Notes: generated from the sequence alone by a model not told the origin. Positions 35,810 to 45,703 are shown, counted from the first letter of the stretch. The stretch: DNA of 64,000 nt from Roseburia sp. (GCA_017937095.1 JAGBEG010000007.1:1-64000); one strand, 5' to 3'. Numbers and translations: made by a program.

Positions 35810-35901
35810 TTTGAGGTACAGTGCAGTTATTGTCTGCGGAAGTCAGTGGAACTGTAAAAATCAAGAAAGGTGCGCCGTGCGGCACCGGAAAAGAGGATAA
35901 A

Positions 35902-36777
35902 ATGCAGGAATATAAGCCAGTCAAAGAAGGAAAAGTGCGTGAGGTATATGATAACGGGGACAGCCTTATCATCGTCGCAACAGACAGAATTTCAGCTTTT
36001 GATCACATCTTAAAGAACAAGATTACGAAAAAGGGTGCGATTCTTACCCAGATGTCAAAGTTCTGGTTTGATTTTACCAAAGATATCGTACCAAACCATA
36101 TGATTTCCGTGGACGTTCATGATATGCCGGAATTTTTCAGAAATGAGAATTTTGACGGAAACAGCATGATGTGCAAGAAATTGGAGATGCTTCCGATCGA
36201 GTGCATCGTGCGCGGTTACATCACAGGAAGCGGCTGGGCAAGCTACAAGGAGAACGGCACCGTCTGCGGCATTAAGCTGCCGGAGGGACTGGTAGAGTCC
36301 GATAAGCTGCCGGAACCGATTTATACGCCGAGCACCAAGGCGGAGATCGGTCTGCATGATGAGAATATTTCCTTTGAGGAGAGCGTTAAGGTGCTTGAGA
36401 AGATTTACCCGGGCAAGGGCGAGGATTACGCAGCGCAGATTCGTGACAACACGATCGCTCTTTATAAGAAATGTGCGGAGTATGCACTCGGCAAGGGCAT
36501 CATCATTGCAGACACGAAGTTTGAGTTCGGTCTTGACGAGAACGGCGATGTCGTGCTCGGAGACGAGATGCTCACGCCGGACAGCTCCAGATTCTGGCCG
36601 TTAGAGGGTTACGAGGCAGGCAAATCACAGCCGTCCTTTGACAAGCAGTTCGTAAGAGACTGGCTGAAGGCAAATCCGGACAACGAGCTTTTGCTTCCGG
36701 ACGAGGTAGTAGAGAAGACCGTTGACAAGTATAAGGAAGCATTTGAGTTACTCACCGGAAAAGCATTTGAGGCTTAA
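35902..36777 (+). CDS. purC: SAICAR synthase
   Basis: Phosphoribosylaminoimidazole-succinocarboxamide synthase joins CAIR and aspartate with ATP. The 291-residue protein has KVREVYDNGDSLIIVATDRISAFD at the start, ECIVRGYITGSGW in the middle and ADTKFEFGLDENG for the metal site, and is the longer clostridial/eukaryotic-like form. The ATG at 35902 fits these motifs and is preceded by AAGAGGATAAA; the frame is open to 35821. It heads purC-purF-purB. Confidence 0.95.
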   Translation: MQEYKPVKEGKVREVYDNGDSLIIVATDRISAFDHILKNKITKKGAILTQMSKFWFDFTKDIVPNHMISVDVHDMPEFFRNENFDGNSMMCKKLEMLPIECIVRGYITGSGWASYKENGTVCGIKLPEGLVESDKLPEPIYTPSTKAEIGLHDENISFEESVKVLEKIYPGKGEDYAAQIRDNTIALYKKCAEYALGKGIIIADTKFEFGLDENGDVVLGDEMLTPDSSRFWPLEGYEAGKSQPSFDKQFVRDWLKANPDNELLLPDEVVEKTVDKYKEAFELLTGKAFEA

Positions 36778-36816
36778 ACTGACAGAACAAGCAGGTTTGC
36801 ATAGATGAGGAAATCA

Positions 36817-38265
36817 ATGAACGAGGAAAATATCACAAGAATGGAAGCGTCGGACGAGCTTCACGAGGAGTGCGGCGTCTTTGGCATGTATGATTTTGAC
36901 GGCGGAGATGTAGCTTCCACGATTTATTATGGATTGTTTGCGCTGCAGCACAGAGGGCAGGAGAGCTGCGGTATCGCAGTCAGCGAGACGAACGGACCGA
37001 AGGGTAAGGTCACATCCTATAAGGGGATGGGGCTGGTCAATGAGGTATTTGCCCAGGAGAATCTGGAAACGCTGCACGGAGACATCGGCGTGGGTCATGT
37101 CCGCTATTCGACGGCAGGCGCTTCGACCAGAGAGAATGCGCAGCCGTTGGTGTTAAATTATGTAAAGGGTACGCTGGCACTGGCGCACAACGGAAATCTG
37201 ATCAATGCGACCGAGCTTCGCAAGGATTTAGAGTACACGGGAGCAATTTTCCAGACCACGATTGATTCGGAGGTCATCGCTTACCATATTGCGCGGGAGC
37301 GTTTAAAGTCAAAGACCGTTGAGGAAGCGGTGGGACGTGCCTGCCGCAAGATCAAGGGTGCATATTCACTTGTAGTTATGAGCCCGCGCAAGCTGATCGG
37401 GGCGCGCGACCCGTACGGCTTTAAGCCGCTCTGCATCGGAAAGCGTGACAACGCGTATATTCTCGCGTCGGAGACCTGCGCCTTAGATACGATCGGCGCA
37501 GAGTATGTGCGGGATGTGCAGCCGGGCGAGACGGTTACCATTACACCGGAGAACGGTATCGTATCCGACATGTCGCGTGCCCTGCCAAAGGAGCAGGAAG
37601 CGCGGTGCATTTTCGAATATATTTATTTCGCAAGGCCGGACAGCCATATTGACGGGGTGAGCGTCTACGCTTCCAGAATCAAAGCGGGACGTTTCCTTGC
37701 GATGGATTCGCCGGTGGATGCAGACCTTGTCGTGGGCGTGCCGGAGTCGGGCAATGCGGCAGCGCTCGGCTATTCTCTGCAGTCTGGGATTCCGTACGGA
37801 ACGGCTTTTGTCAAGAACAGCTATGTGGGACGTACCTTTATCAAGCCCAAGCAGAGCAGCCGCGAGTCCAGTGTCAGGGTGAAGCTGAACGTTCTTAAGG
37901 AAGCGGTTGACGGAAAGCGCATCATCATGATCGATGATTCGATTGTCCGTGGAACGACCTCGGACCGTATTGTAAAGATGCTGCGCGATGCGGGCGCGAC
38001 AGAGGTTCATGTGCGCATCAGTTCCCCGCCTTTCTTATGGCCCTGCTATTTTGGAACGGATATTCCGGAGCGGGAGCAGTTGATCGCTTACAACCGCACG
38101 GTTGAGGAAATCCGGGACATCATCGGAGCGGATTCGCTGGGGTATCTCGGGATCGACCGCTTGAGCGAGATGGTCGAGGGACTTCCGATCTGTAAGGGGT
38201 GCTTTAACGGAACTTATCCGATGGAGCCGCCGACAGAAGATATCAGAGGAGATTATGAACGCTAA
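36817..38265 (+). CDS. purF: Amidophosphoribosyltransferase
   Basis: First enzyme of purine synthesis, making phosphoribosylamine from PRPP and glutamine. The mature enzyme should begin at the catalytic cysteine in EECGVFGMYD, after a short propeptide. Cysteines in ARCIFEYIYFARPDS, FLWPCYFG and PICKGCFNG match the 4Fe-4S ligands of Bacillus-type PurF, and IIMIDDSIVRGTTS is the PRPP loop. I preferred the ATG at 36817 with GAGGA upstream; 36805 (poor site) or 36841 (10-residue propeptide) are alternatives. About 482 residues. Confidence 0.95.
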   Translation: MNEENITRMEASDELHEECGVFGMYDFDGGDVASTIYYGLFALQHRGQESCGIAVSETNGPKGKVTSYKGMGLVNEVFAQENLETLHGDIGVGHVRYSTAGASTRENAQPLVLNYVKGTLALAHNGNLINATELRKDLEYTGAIFQTTIDSEVIAYHIARERLKSKTVEEAVGRACRKIKGAYSLVVMSPRKLIGARDPYGFKPLCIGKRDNAYILASETCALDTIGAEYVRDVQPGETVTITPENGIVSDMSRALPKEQEARCIFEYIYFARPDSHIDGVSVYASRIKAGRFLAMDSPVDADLVVGVPESGNAAALGYSLQSGIPYGTAFVKNSYVGRTFIKPKQSSRESSVRVKLNVLKEAVDGKRIIMIDDSIVRGTTSDRIVKMLRDAGATEVHVRISSPPFLWPCYFGTDIPEREQLIAYNRTVEEIRDIIGADSLGYLGIDRLSEMVEGLPICKGCFNGTYPMEPPTEDIRGDYER

Positions 38266-38305
38266 GCAGACCGCGAATGGCGAGCGGTATATAAAGGAGG
38301 AAAAA

Positions 38306-39757
38306 ATGAGTACAGACAGATATACAAGTCCGTTGTCAGAACGTTACGCGAGCAAAGAGATGCAGTACATTTTTTCACAGGATATGAAGTTTTCGACCTG
38401 GAGAAAGCTGTGGATCGCACTTGCGGAGACGGAGATGGAACTGGGACTTTCCGAGAACGGCAAGCCGGTGATCACGCAGGAACAGATCGACGAGATGAAG
38501 GCGCATGTCACGGATATTAACTACGATGTGGCAAAGGAGCGCGAGAAGCTGGTACGCCATGACGTCATGAGCCATGTCTATGCATACGGACAGCAGTGTC
38601 CGAAGGCGGCAGGCATCATTCACCTCGGCGCGACCTCCTGCTATGTCGGAGACAACACGGATATCATCATCATGAATGAGGCGCTGAAACTGGTGCACAA
38701 GAAGCTGGTCAACGTGATTGCAGAGCTGGCGAAGTTTGCAGACACCTACAAGAATCTGCCGACGCTGGCGTTTACGCATTTCCAGCCGGCACAGCCGACG
38801 ACTGTAGGAAAACGTGCGACACTCTGGACACAGGAATTTCTGATGGATTTAGAGGATCTCGAGTACGTGATGAGCACGTTAAAACTGCTTGGCTCTAAGG
38901 GAACGACCGGAACACAGGCAAGCTTTTTAGAGTTATTCAACGGAGATCAGGAGACAATCGACAAGATCGATCCGATGATTGCCGCAAAGATGGGCTTTAA
39001 GGAGTGCTATGCGGTTTCCGGACAGACCTATTCCAGAAAGGTCGACACCAGAGTGGCAAATATCCTTGCAGGCATCGCGGCAAGCGCGCACAAGATGTCC
39101 AATGATATCCGTCTGCTGCAGCACTTAAAGGAAGTGGAAGAGCCGTTCGAGAAGAATCAGATCGGGTCTTCTGCAATGGCGTACAAACGCAATCCGATGC
39201 GTTCCGAGCGCATTGCGTCTCTTTCCCGTTATGTGATGATCGACGCCTTAAATCCGGCAATCACATCTGCAACGCAGTGGTTCGAGCGCACGCTTGACGA
39301 TTCCGCAAATAAGCGCATCTCGATTGCCGAGGGCTTCCTTGCAATCGACGGAATCCTCGATCTGTGCTTGAATGTCGTGGACGGACTTGTGGTATATGAT
39401 AAGGTCATCACAAAGCATCTGATGGCAGAGCTTCCGTTCATGGCGACGGAGAACATCATGATGGATGCGGTAAAGAACGGCGGAAACCGTCAGGAGCTGC
39501 ACGAGAAGATCCGCACCCTGTCCATGCAGGCAGGAAAGACCGTGAAGGAAGAGGGCAAGGACAACAACCTGCTTGAACTGATCGCACAGGACCCGGAATT
39601 TAACCTGACCTTAGAGGAACTCGAGGCGACGATGGAGCCGTCGAAGTATGTGGGACGCGCGCCGATTCAGGTCGAGAAATTCCTTGCAGATGTGGTAAAT
39701 CCGGTGCTGGAGAAGAACAAAGCGGAGCTTGGCGTAAAAGCGGAGATCAATGTATAG
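38306..39757 (+). CDS. purB: Adenylosuccinate lyase
   Basis: Cleaves fumarate from SAICAR and from adenylosuccinate, so it acts twice in purine synthesis. The 483-residue protein has the superfamily signature GSSAMAYKRNPMRSERI and TFTHFQPAQPTTVG-type substrate segments. The ATG at 38306 follows AAAGGAGG; the open frame from 38255 overlaps purF and is rejected. A terminator lies 150 bases after the stop. Confidence 0.95.
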   Translation: MSTDRYTSPLSERYASKEMQYIFSQDMKFSTWRKLWIALAETEMELGLSENGKPVITQEQIDEMKAHVTDINYDVAKEREKLVRHDVMSHVYAYGQQCPKAAGIIHLGATSCYVGDNTDIIIMNEALKLVHKKLVNVIAELAKFADTYKNLPTLAFTHFQPAQPTTVGKRATLWTQEFLMDLEDLEYVMSTLKLLGSKGTTGTQASFLELFNGDQETIDKIDPMIAAKMGFKECYAVSGQTYSRKVDTRVANILAGIAASAHKMSNDIRLLQHLKEVEEPFEKNQIGSSAMAYKRNPMRSERIASLSRYVMIDALNPAITSATQWFERTLDDSANKRISIAEGFLAIDGILDLCLNVVDGLVVYDKVITKHLMAELPFMATENIMMDAVKNGGNRQELHEKIRTLSMQAGKTVKEEGKDNNLLELIAQDPEFNLTLEELEATMEPSKYVGRAPIQVEKFLADVVNPVLEKNKAELGVKAEINV

Positions 39758-39905
39758 AGTAAGCGGAAAAGCCGTGTGCGGACATAAAGAAATGAACGGC
39801 TGACATAAAGAAAACACGGTATAAACCAAATATGTTTCAGAAAAACATAAAAATTTTACCTTTTCTTTTTCAATGGAATTGTATATCATATTGGAAAAGA
39901 TGCAA

Positions 39906-39951
39906 AGAGGCATGAACACGTAAAAGGTGTGCATGTCTCTTTTTCTTTTTA
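39906..39951 (+). terminator. Terminator upstream of the amine cluster
   Basis: AGAGGCATGAACAC pairs with GTGTGCATGTCTCT (small bulges) and is followed by TTTTTCTTTTT. It is 150 bases after purB and 30 bases before the next start codon, so it could equally be an attenuator of the next operon. Confidence 0.75.
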
Positions 39952-39979
39952 TAGAACCTGCAAGAGAGGAGCGGTGCAT

Positions 39980-40774
39980 ATGAAGAAATTAGAAGGTAAG
40001 GTAGCAGTGATCACCGGGGCTTCCAAGGGAATCGGAGAGGGAATCGCAAAGGTATATGCCGCGTATAGCGCGAAATGTGTGCTGGCGGCAAGAGGCGCAA
40101 AGGTTCTCGAACTGGCGGAGGAGCTAAGAGGAGAAGGGTATGAGGCGATCGGCGTCCAGACGGACGTGTCGGATTATGACAGTGTAAAGGAGCTTGTCAA
40201 AACGGCGGAGGAGACCTACGGTCCGGTGGATATCCTTGTAAATAATGCGGGAATCTGTGTGTTGGAGGATTTTATGGAGGCGGAGGACTTTGAGAACAGG
40301 GATCTCCATTTTGATATCAATATTAAGGGTGTGTGGAATACCACAAAAGCAGCCTTAGAGAGTATGACAAAGACAAAGGGCGGTTCAATCGTCATCATGA
40401 GCTCCGTGACCGGAGATATGGTAGCCGATCCCGGGGAGGTGGCATATGCGACCTCAAAGGCGGCGCTGGTCGGATTTACGAAGGCGATGGCAAGGGAGGT
40501 GGCGGATAAGAATATCCGTGTGAACGCGATCTGTCCGGGCTATGTCATGACGCCTCTGGTCGAGGGGATGGCAAAGCAGTCCGACCCCGAGGACCCGTCC
40601 CGGGCGATCAAGGCGATCGCAGACGCGGTGCCGCTTGGAAGGCTCGCCGACCCGAGGGAGATCGGCGAACTGGCGGCGTTCCTCGGCAGTGCAGAATCCA
40701 GTTATATTACGGGTACCCAGATTGTCATCGACGGCGGAAGCACTTTGCCGGAAACAACGTCCATGGGGCAGTAG
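39980..40774 (+). CDS. ucpA: SDR oxidoreductase, UcpA-like
   Basis: A 264-residue classical short-chain dehydrogenase. Motifs: TGASKGIGEGIA (NAD(P) binding), NNAGIC, and the catalytic YATSK. The stretch SSVTGDMVADPGE and the C-terminal ETAFLG-type region with TGTQIVIDGGSTLPET closely resemble Escherichia coli UcpA. It heads a six-gene run with a regulator, a PLP enzyme, a kinase, a permease and P-II, so it could reduce or oxidise an aldehyde or alcohol product of that pathway (inference). The ATG at 39980 has AGAGGAG upstream. Confidence 0.85.
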   Translation: MKKLEGKVAVITGASKGIGEGIAKVYAAYSAKCVLAARGAKVLELAEELRGEGYEAIGVQTDVSDYDSVKELVKTAEETYGPVDILVNNAGICVLEDFMEAEDFENRDLHFDINIKGVWNTTKAALESMTKTKGGSIVIMSSVTGDMVADPGEVAYATSKAALVGFTKAMAREVADKNIRVNAICPGYVMTPLVEGMAKQSDPEDPSRAIKAIADAVPLGRLADPREIGELAAFLGSAESSYITGTQIVIDGGSTLPETTSMGQ

Positions 40775-40856
40775 ACAGCGGTTCTGCGGCAGGAAGCGGT
40801 GCGAAAACGGCATGACCCGCAATAGCGATGGAGCAGTCAGATAAGGCGGTGAGGAT

Positions 40857-41915
40857 ATGCAGTATGTAGGGATCTATGATAAGAACGGACATGTGGCAAA
40901 ACAGGTCAGGGAGATGGAATTTTGGTCTCTCCGCAAGGATTTTGAACTGACGGAAGTGATAGATAAGGAAGAGGAACTGTTTGCATATCTGAGCCGGGAG
41001 CGCCCGAATATCTTTCTGTTCGTCATAGAGCAGGGAGTAAGCTTTCAGGCGGAGCGGCTGAAAGAAATCACGAATCAGTTCCTTGGCATCAAGATTCTGC
41101 TGATCGGCTATGAGAAATCCTACGAGGCGGTTCGGAAGTATTTTATCAACGGCGCGTTTGATTACCTGATACAGCCTTTAGATGAAAAGCTGCTGGAGGC
41201 TTCCCTGATCCGGGTGTATGACACGATCGGGCTTGGCTATGTGGTAAATGAGCTGCAGATGAAGGTGGATGCGCTGATTGACAATATCTTTCTCGGAGGC
41301 GGACAGGAGGAACTCATTATCTGGAATATCATAGAGAAGATTTATGAGGACTGGGAACAGGATCCCATCAACTGCCAGCTTATTGCAGATAAGGCGAAGA
41401 ATCATATCTATGAAATCCTGATCGACCGGAAGCCCTGGCTTGAGAAATTCCTCTACCGGAATGATTTTACTTACAAATTTGGATTTTCGCTGATGCGTAA
41501 GGAAGAGATCGTAAAAGACTGGGCGAGGTGTTTTCGGGAGGCGAGCAGGATGGTCGTTAAATATCAGATGATTGACGACAGGCTGGTCTACCGAATCGGG
41601 AAATATGTGGTCGTCCATGTGGACGAGAAGCTTTCCTTAGAAAATGTGGCGGAGGGCGTTTACTTAAATCCCAGCTATATCAGCCACATCTTTAAGAAGG
41701 TGACGGGAATGAATTTTACCGATTTTATGATCGAGGTAAAGGTAGACCGGGCGAAGGTTCTGTTAAGGGATAGCAGAGCGAAAATCTATGATGTGGCTGC
41801 GACCATCGGATATTCCAACGCGGAATATTTTGCGAAGATTTTTAAGAAAAAAACGGGATATTCCCCGGCGGCGTATCAGAGGATGCTTGAGGAACAGTAT
41901 CAGCAAAGAAAATAA
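40857..41915 (+). CDS. AraC-family regulator with degenerate receiver domain
   Basis: A 352-residue regulator. Residues 1-120 have the shape of a response-regulator receiver (ERPNIFLFVI, KILLIGYEKSYEAVRKYFINGAFDYLIQPLDEK), but the phospho-acceptor Asp is Val, the Thr/Ser is Gly, and the Lys is Gln, so it cannot be phosphorylated in the usual way. A middle helical region follows. Residues about 255-350 form two AraC helix-turn-helix motifs (LSLENVAEGVYLNPSYISHIFKK, IYDVAATIGYSNAEYFAKIFKK). It is the probable regulator of the surrounding operon and may sense a ligand. Confidence 0.87.
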   Translation: MQYVGIYDKNGHVAKQVREMEFWSLRKDFELTEVIDKEEELFAYLSRERPNIFLFVIEQGVSFQAERLKEITNQFLGIKILLIGYEKSYEAVRKYFINGAFDYLIQPLDEKLLEASLIRVYDTIGLGYVVNELQMKVDALIDNIFLGGGQEELIIWNIIEKIYEDWEQDPINCQLIADKAKNHIYEILIDRKPWLEKFLYRNDFTYKFGFSLMRKEEIVKDWARCFREASRMVVKYQMIDDRLVYRIGKYVVVHVDEKLSLENVAEGVYLNPSYISHIFKKVTGMNFTDFMIEVKVDRAKVLLRDSRAKIYDVAATIGYSNAEYFAKIFKKKTGYSPAAYQRMLEEQYQQRK

Positions 41916-41948
41916 AGTGCCGCGCAGGCGGCGGAATGAGAGGAAATT

Positions 41949-43232
41949 ATGGGAAAATCAGTTTGCGAAGAAGCATTTCAAATGACAAAGGACGAAGTCT
42001 TTGAGAAATCCATGAAGTACTGGAACAGCGGAAAGACGAAGGAGTGGCTCGATCTGAAAATCGATCTGCTGATCGGAAAGCGGGAGGGCTATTATTTCTG
42101 GGATATGGATGGGAAGAAATTGATGGATGTCCATATCAACGGCGGAACTTACAGCTTAGGACACCGGAATCCGGAGGTCATCGAGGCGCTGATTGAGGCA
42201 ACAAAATATGTGGACATCGGAAACCATCATTTTCCGTCTCCGTTAAAGGCAACGCTTGCGGAAACGGTCATTGCGGCGTCCCCGGAAGGTATGAAGCATG
42301 TCATCTATGGTTCCAGCGGCGGCGAGATTGTGGATTTTGCCTTAAAATGCGCGAGAGCAGCCACAAAGCGGAAGAAAATCGTCTGCATCCAGAACGCCTA
42401 CCACGGTCATACCGGACTTGCGGTTGCCGCCGGAAACGACAGGTATTCCAAGATTTTCCTTGCGGACAAAGGACCGGAGGAATACATAAAAGTTCCCTTT
42501 AACGACATTGCAGCCATGGAGGAGGCGCTGAAAGGCGAAGACGTGGCTGCGGCGATCTTAGAGACGATTCCGGCGACCTACGGATTTCTGATGCCGCAGG
42601 AGGGATACCTTCCGGCGGTAAAGAAATTGTGTGAGAAATACGGAACGCTCTACATCGCGGACGAGGTACAGACCGGGCTGCTGCGCAGCGGCGAGATGTG
42701 GGCGATCACGAAATACGGCGTGACCCCGGACATCATCGTGACGTCCAAGGGATTTTCCGGCGGAATCTATCCGATCTCCGCAGCCATCTTAAATGAAAAG
42801 GCGTCCTACTGGATGACGCAGGACGGCAGCGCGCATATGGCGACCTTCGGCGGTTCGGAACTTGGCTGTGCCTGTGCACTGAAGGTTTTTGAAATCCTGA
42901 ACAGACCGGAGACAAAATTGAATGTAGATTTTATTTCTTCCTATTTAAGGGAAGGACTCGACAAAATCCGGGAGGAGAATCCGGACACCTTCACCGGAAT
43001 CCGCCAGTGCGGCACGATCTTCGGGCTCGAATTTGCCGGAGCAGAGGGAGCAATCCCGGTGATGCAGCATTTGTATGAAAACGGCGTCTGGGCGATTTAT
43101 TCCCAGCTCGATCCTTCCGTGCTTCAGTTCAAGCCGGGGATTCTTGCGACAAAGGAATATTGCGACGAGCTGTTAGAGAAGATGGCAAAGGGAATCAAAG
43201 AGGCAAAAGAGGATATTTTATCACAGGCATAG
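41949..43232 (+). CDS. Class III PLP enzyme (aminotransferase or amine-phosphate lyase)
   Basis: A 427-residue class III aminotransferase-family protein. It has YGSSGGEIVDFALKCARAATK, AYHGHTGLA, YIADEVQTGLLRSG and the PLP lysine in DIIVTSKGFSGG (about K266). Some relatives of this fold are not transaminases but phospho-lyases that act on O-phosphorylated amino alcohols or hydroxylysine, and these are encoded beside APH-type kinases, as here. Which activity this one has cannot be settled by sequence reading alone. GAGGAAATT precedes the ATG. Confidence 0.87.
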   Translation: MGKSVCEEAFQMTKDEVFEKSMKYWNSGKTKEWLDLKIDLLIGKREGYYFWDMDGKKLMDVHINGGTYSLGHRNPEVIEALIEATKYVDIGNHHFPSPLKATLAETVIAASPEGMKHVIYGSSGGEIVDFALKCARAATKRKKIVCIQNAYHGHTGLAVAAGNDRYSKIFLADKGPEEYIKVPFNDIAAMEEALKGEDVAAAILETIPATYGFLMPQEGYLPAVKKLCEKYGTLYIADEVQTGLLRSGEMWAITKYGVTPDIIVTSKGFSGGIYPISAAILNEKASYWMTQDGSAHMATFGGSELGCACALKVFEILNRPETKLNVDFISSYLREGLDKIREENPDTFTGIRQCGTIFGLEFAGAEGAIPVMQHLYENGVWAIYSQLDPSVLQFKPGILATKEYCDELLEKMAKGIKEAKEDILSQA

Positions 43233-43243
43233 GGAGGAAAACG

Positions 43244-44239
43244 ATGGCGTTTGAGAATACAGAGTTATTTGACCAGATAGCGACGGATGCCCTGGAGAAA
43301 TATGGCTGGCAGGATACCGATGAATCGAAGCTGATCGTTCTGTCGGAAAATGCGACCTATATGGTGAAAAATAAAAATACCGGAGAAAAGGACGGGGTTT
43401 TACGCATCAGCAGACCGGGCTATCATACGAAGAGCGAGTTAAATTCGGAAATGAAATGGCTGCGCCAGATCAATGAATATACGCCGCTTGTAGTAGCCAA
43501 TCCGATCAAAGGTGTGGACGGCAAGAATATCCAGGTGGTAAAGGGCAGCGACGGCGAGGATTATTTCTGCGTCGTCTGCGAGTACCTTCCGGGGGAGGCG
43601 CCGGATGAGAACAACGAGGCGAAGATGGTCAAGCAGTTCTCCTATCTGGGAGAGACGACCGCATATCTGCACCGGCAGACGGAAATCTGGAACGGCACGG
43701 CGAAATTGGACCGAACGGAGTGGAATTATGACACGATCATCGGGGAACATGCCGCGTGGGGCAGATGGCAGGATTTCCCGGAGATGACCGAGGAGGCGGA
43801 AAAACTGCTGGATCAGGTGGCGCGGATTATTAAAAAGAGGCTGGAGCGATATGGAAAGACCGAGAACAACTACGGGCTGATTCACGCGGATCTGCGCCTG
43901 GCAAATCTTTTGCTGGAGGATGATCAGATCAAGGTCATTGATTTTGACGACTGCGGGTTCGGATGGCATCTGCACGATCTGGCGTCCGCGCTCAGCTTTA
44001 TTGAGGACAAGCCGATTGTCCCCAAGCTGGTGAATGCATGGCTGGATGGCTACCGGAAGGTACTGCCTTTTACAGATACGGATTTTGAGGAGATCGATAC
44101 ATTTATTATGATGCGCCGCATGCAGCTAACCGCATGGCTGGCAAGTCATAAGGAATCGGGTCCGGTTGCTGAACTAAGCGAGGGTTGGATGGATGGCACT
44201 GTTGAATTGGCGGAACGTTATGTAAGATTGTTCGGCTAG
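43244..44239 (+). CDS. APH-fold kinase (phosphotransferase family)
   Basis: A 331-residue aminoglycoside-phosphotransferase/choline-kinase-fold enzyme. Brenner-like motif LIHADLRLANLLLEDD (about 212-227) and the metal motif KVIDFDDCGFG (about 230) are intact. Its relatives phosphorylate hydroxyl groups of small molecules such as homoserine, choline, hydroxylysine or amino alcohols. The neighbours argue against drug resistance and for a metabolic kinase. The ATG at 43244 has GGGAGGAAAAC upstream; the 12-base gap to the PLP enzyme implies co-translation. Confidence 0.85.
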   Translation: MAFENTELFDQIATDALEKYGWQDTDESKLIVLSENATYMVKNKNTGEKDGVLRISRPGYHTKSELNSEMKWLRQINEYTPLVVANPIKGVDGKNIQVVKGSDGEDYFCVVCEYLPGEAPDENNEAKMVKQFSYLGETTAYLHRQTEIWNGTAKLDRTEWNYDTIIGEHAAWGRWQDFPEMTEEAEKLLDQVARIIKKRLERYGKTENNYGLIHADLRLANLLLEDDQIKVIDFDDCGFGWHLHDLASALSFIEDKPIVPKLVNAWLDGYRKVLPFTDTDFEEIDTFIMMRRMQLTAWLASHKESGPVAELSEGWMDGTVELAERYVRLFG

Positions 44240-44261
44240 CACAAAACAAGGAGGATTCATT

Positions 44262-45683
44262 ATGGATGGTGTTGTAACGAGTGAGAAGAGGACGGGCGTA
44301 TTGTCTAAGTCCATGAAACTGGTGTATGTGTATGCCATGGCGACGGGCGCGATCTTTACATTTATGTGTTATTGGGACGGAATTTTTATGTCCTATACGG
44401 GGCCTGCGACGTTTCTGGCATTTGCCCTGATGACGCTGGCGGTTCTGCCTACGGCGTTTGTCTATGCGGAGTATTCCACAATGCTGCCCAGCACGGGTTC
44501 CTGTCTGGTATTTAATACCGTAGGACTGAACAAGCACGCGGGCTTCTGGTCGGCGTGGCTGATCATGTGCGCGTGGATTGCGGTTCCGGCGGCAGGCGTG
44601 CTTGGAATTATCGAATGGCTGAATTATCAGTTCCATTTGAACCTGACCGGGACTTCGGCAGTGATTGTCGGCGCGTTGGTGCTGTGCGCATGGTGCGCTC
44701 TGAGCATGTATAAAAACGTGGTCGCTGGAAAGGTACAGTCTTTTATGTTATTTGCGGGAATCGCGGGCGTTTTGATCTGCTCCCTGCTGTTTTTGTTCAG
44801 CGGTCATTGGAGTTTTGCAAATTTCACAGGTTTCTTTTCCAGCAGCAATATGAAGCAGTATGGCGGCAGCTTCGCATCTACCGGAATCGCATGGATTGTG
44901 GGATGTTCCTTTATGATTACCCCGTACTTTGGATTTGAGACGGTTCCGGCAATGGTGGAGGAGGGAGATTTCCCGATCAAGGATCAGAAGAAAGCAATTT
45001 TAGGCTCTGTGCTGACCTGCGGAGCAATCTATACGATTTTCTATTTCTGTATGGCAGGCGTTCTGCCATGGGGAGAGCTTACCAATAACGGCGACTGCGC
45101 TCCGTTTATTACCTTTAACGCGTTGAAGGCATGTTTCGGCGAGAATATCGCATGGTTTATTCTGATTATGGGAATCGTGGGCGTGCTGTTTCCGATTGGA
45201 ACTTCCGTACTTGGTTTCTGGTACTCCGGCGTCCGCATGATCTATGCGATGGGACGGCAGAATTTCCTCCCGAAGCAGTTCTCCTATACCAATAAATACA
45301 ATCAGCCGATTTTGCCGAATCTTCTGATTCTGGCTGTCAGCATTGGATTTATCGCGATGCAGTCGATTACCGCATTCTTTGACCTGATGGCGTTTGCCTG
45401 CGCGCTCTGCTATGTGATTACGTCTGTCTCATCCCTGGTATCGGACAAGAGACATCCGGACTGGGAAAGACCGTACAAATGTGCAAAATGGCTGAAGGTC
45501 GCGTCTCTTATCATTATGGCAGTCATTGCATTTTTCTGTACCATCGGAATCGGAAAGACGACGTGGGTGGGCTTTCTGGGCTACATCGGAGTCGGCATCC
45601 TGTTATGGCTGTACATGATTTTTGTAAAATGGCCGAAGGAAAAAGTCTGGATGAAGACGCCGGACGGCGATAAAGAATTTTAA
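44262..45683 (+). CDS. APC-superfamily amino acid/amine permease
   Basis: A 473-residue secondary transporter with about 12 membrane helices. The segment YAMATGAIFTFMCYWDGIFM, with the glycine-rich kink of helix one, and FSMITPYFGFETVPAMVEEGDF-like helix six fit the APC family. It lies directly between the kinase and P-II genes, so it probably brings in the amine or amino acid that the cluster uses. AAGGAGG precedes the ATG. Substrate unknown. Confidence 0.87.
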   Translation: MDGVVTSEKRTGVLSKSMKLVYVYAMATGAIFTFMCYWDGIFMSYTGPATFLAFALMTLAVLPTAFVYAEYSTMLPSTGSCLVFNTVGLNKHAGFWSAWLIMCAWIAVPAAGVLGIIEWLNYQFHLNLTGTSAVIVGALVLCAWCALSMYKNVVAGKVQSFMLFAGIAGVLICSLLFLFSGHWSFANFTGFFSSSNMKQYGGSFASTGIAWIVGCSFMITPYFGFETVPAMVEEGDFPIKDQKKAILGSVLTCGAIYTIFYFCMAGVLPWGELTNNGDCAPFITFNALKACFGENIAWFILIMGIVGVLFPIGTSVLGFWYSGVRMIYAMGRQNFLPKQFSYTNKYNQPILPNLLILAVSIGFIAMQSITAFFDLMAFACALCYVITSVSSLVSDKRHPDWERPYKCAKWLKVASLIIMAVIAFFCTIGIGKTTWVGFLGYIGVGILLWLYMIFVKWPKEKVWMKTPDGDKEF

Positions 45684-45703
45684 GACGAAAAGGAGCGCGT
45701 AGC

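Larger units (their letters stand above)
35338..35901. other. 564-base intergenic region between gpmI and purC
   Basis: No protein gene fits here. It holds the gpmI terminator, a candidate minus-strand small RNA (35425-35586) with its promoter, and the purC promoter and leader. GGTGC/GCACC at about 35869-35886 can form a small hairpin in the purC leader. Confidence 0.7.

Noticed and set aside
43244-44239. Aminoglycoside resistance kinase
   Set aside because: The fold is shared, but operon context with a permease and PLP enzyme favours a metabolic kinase.
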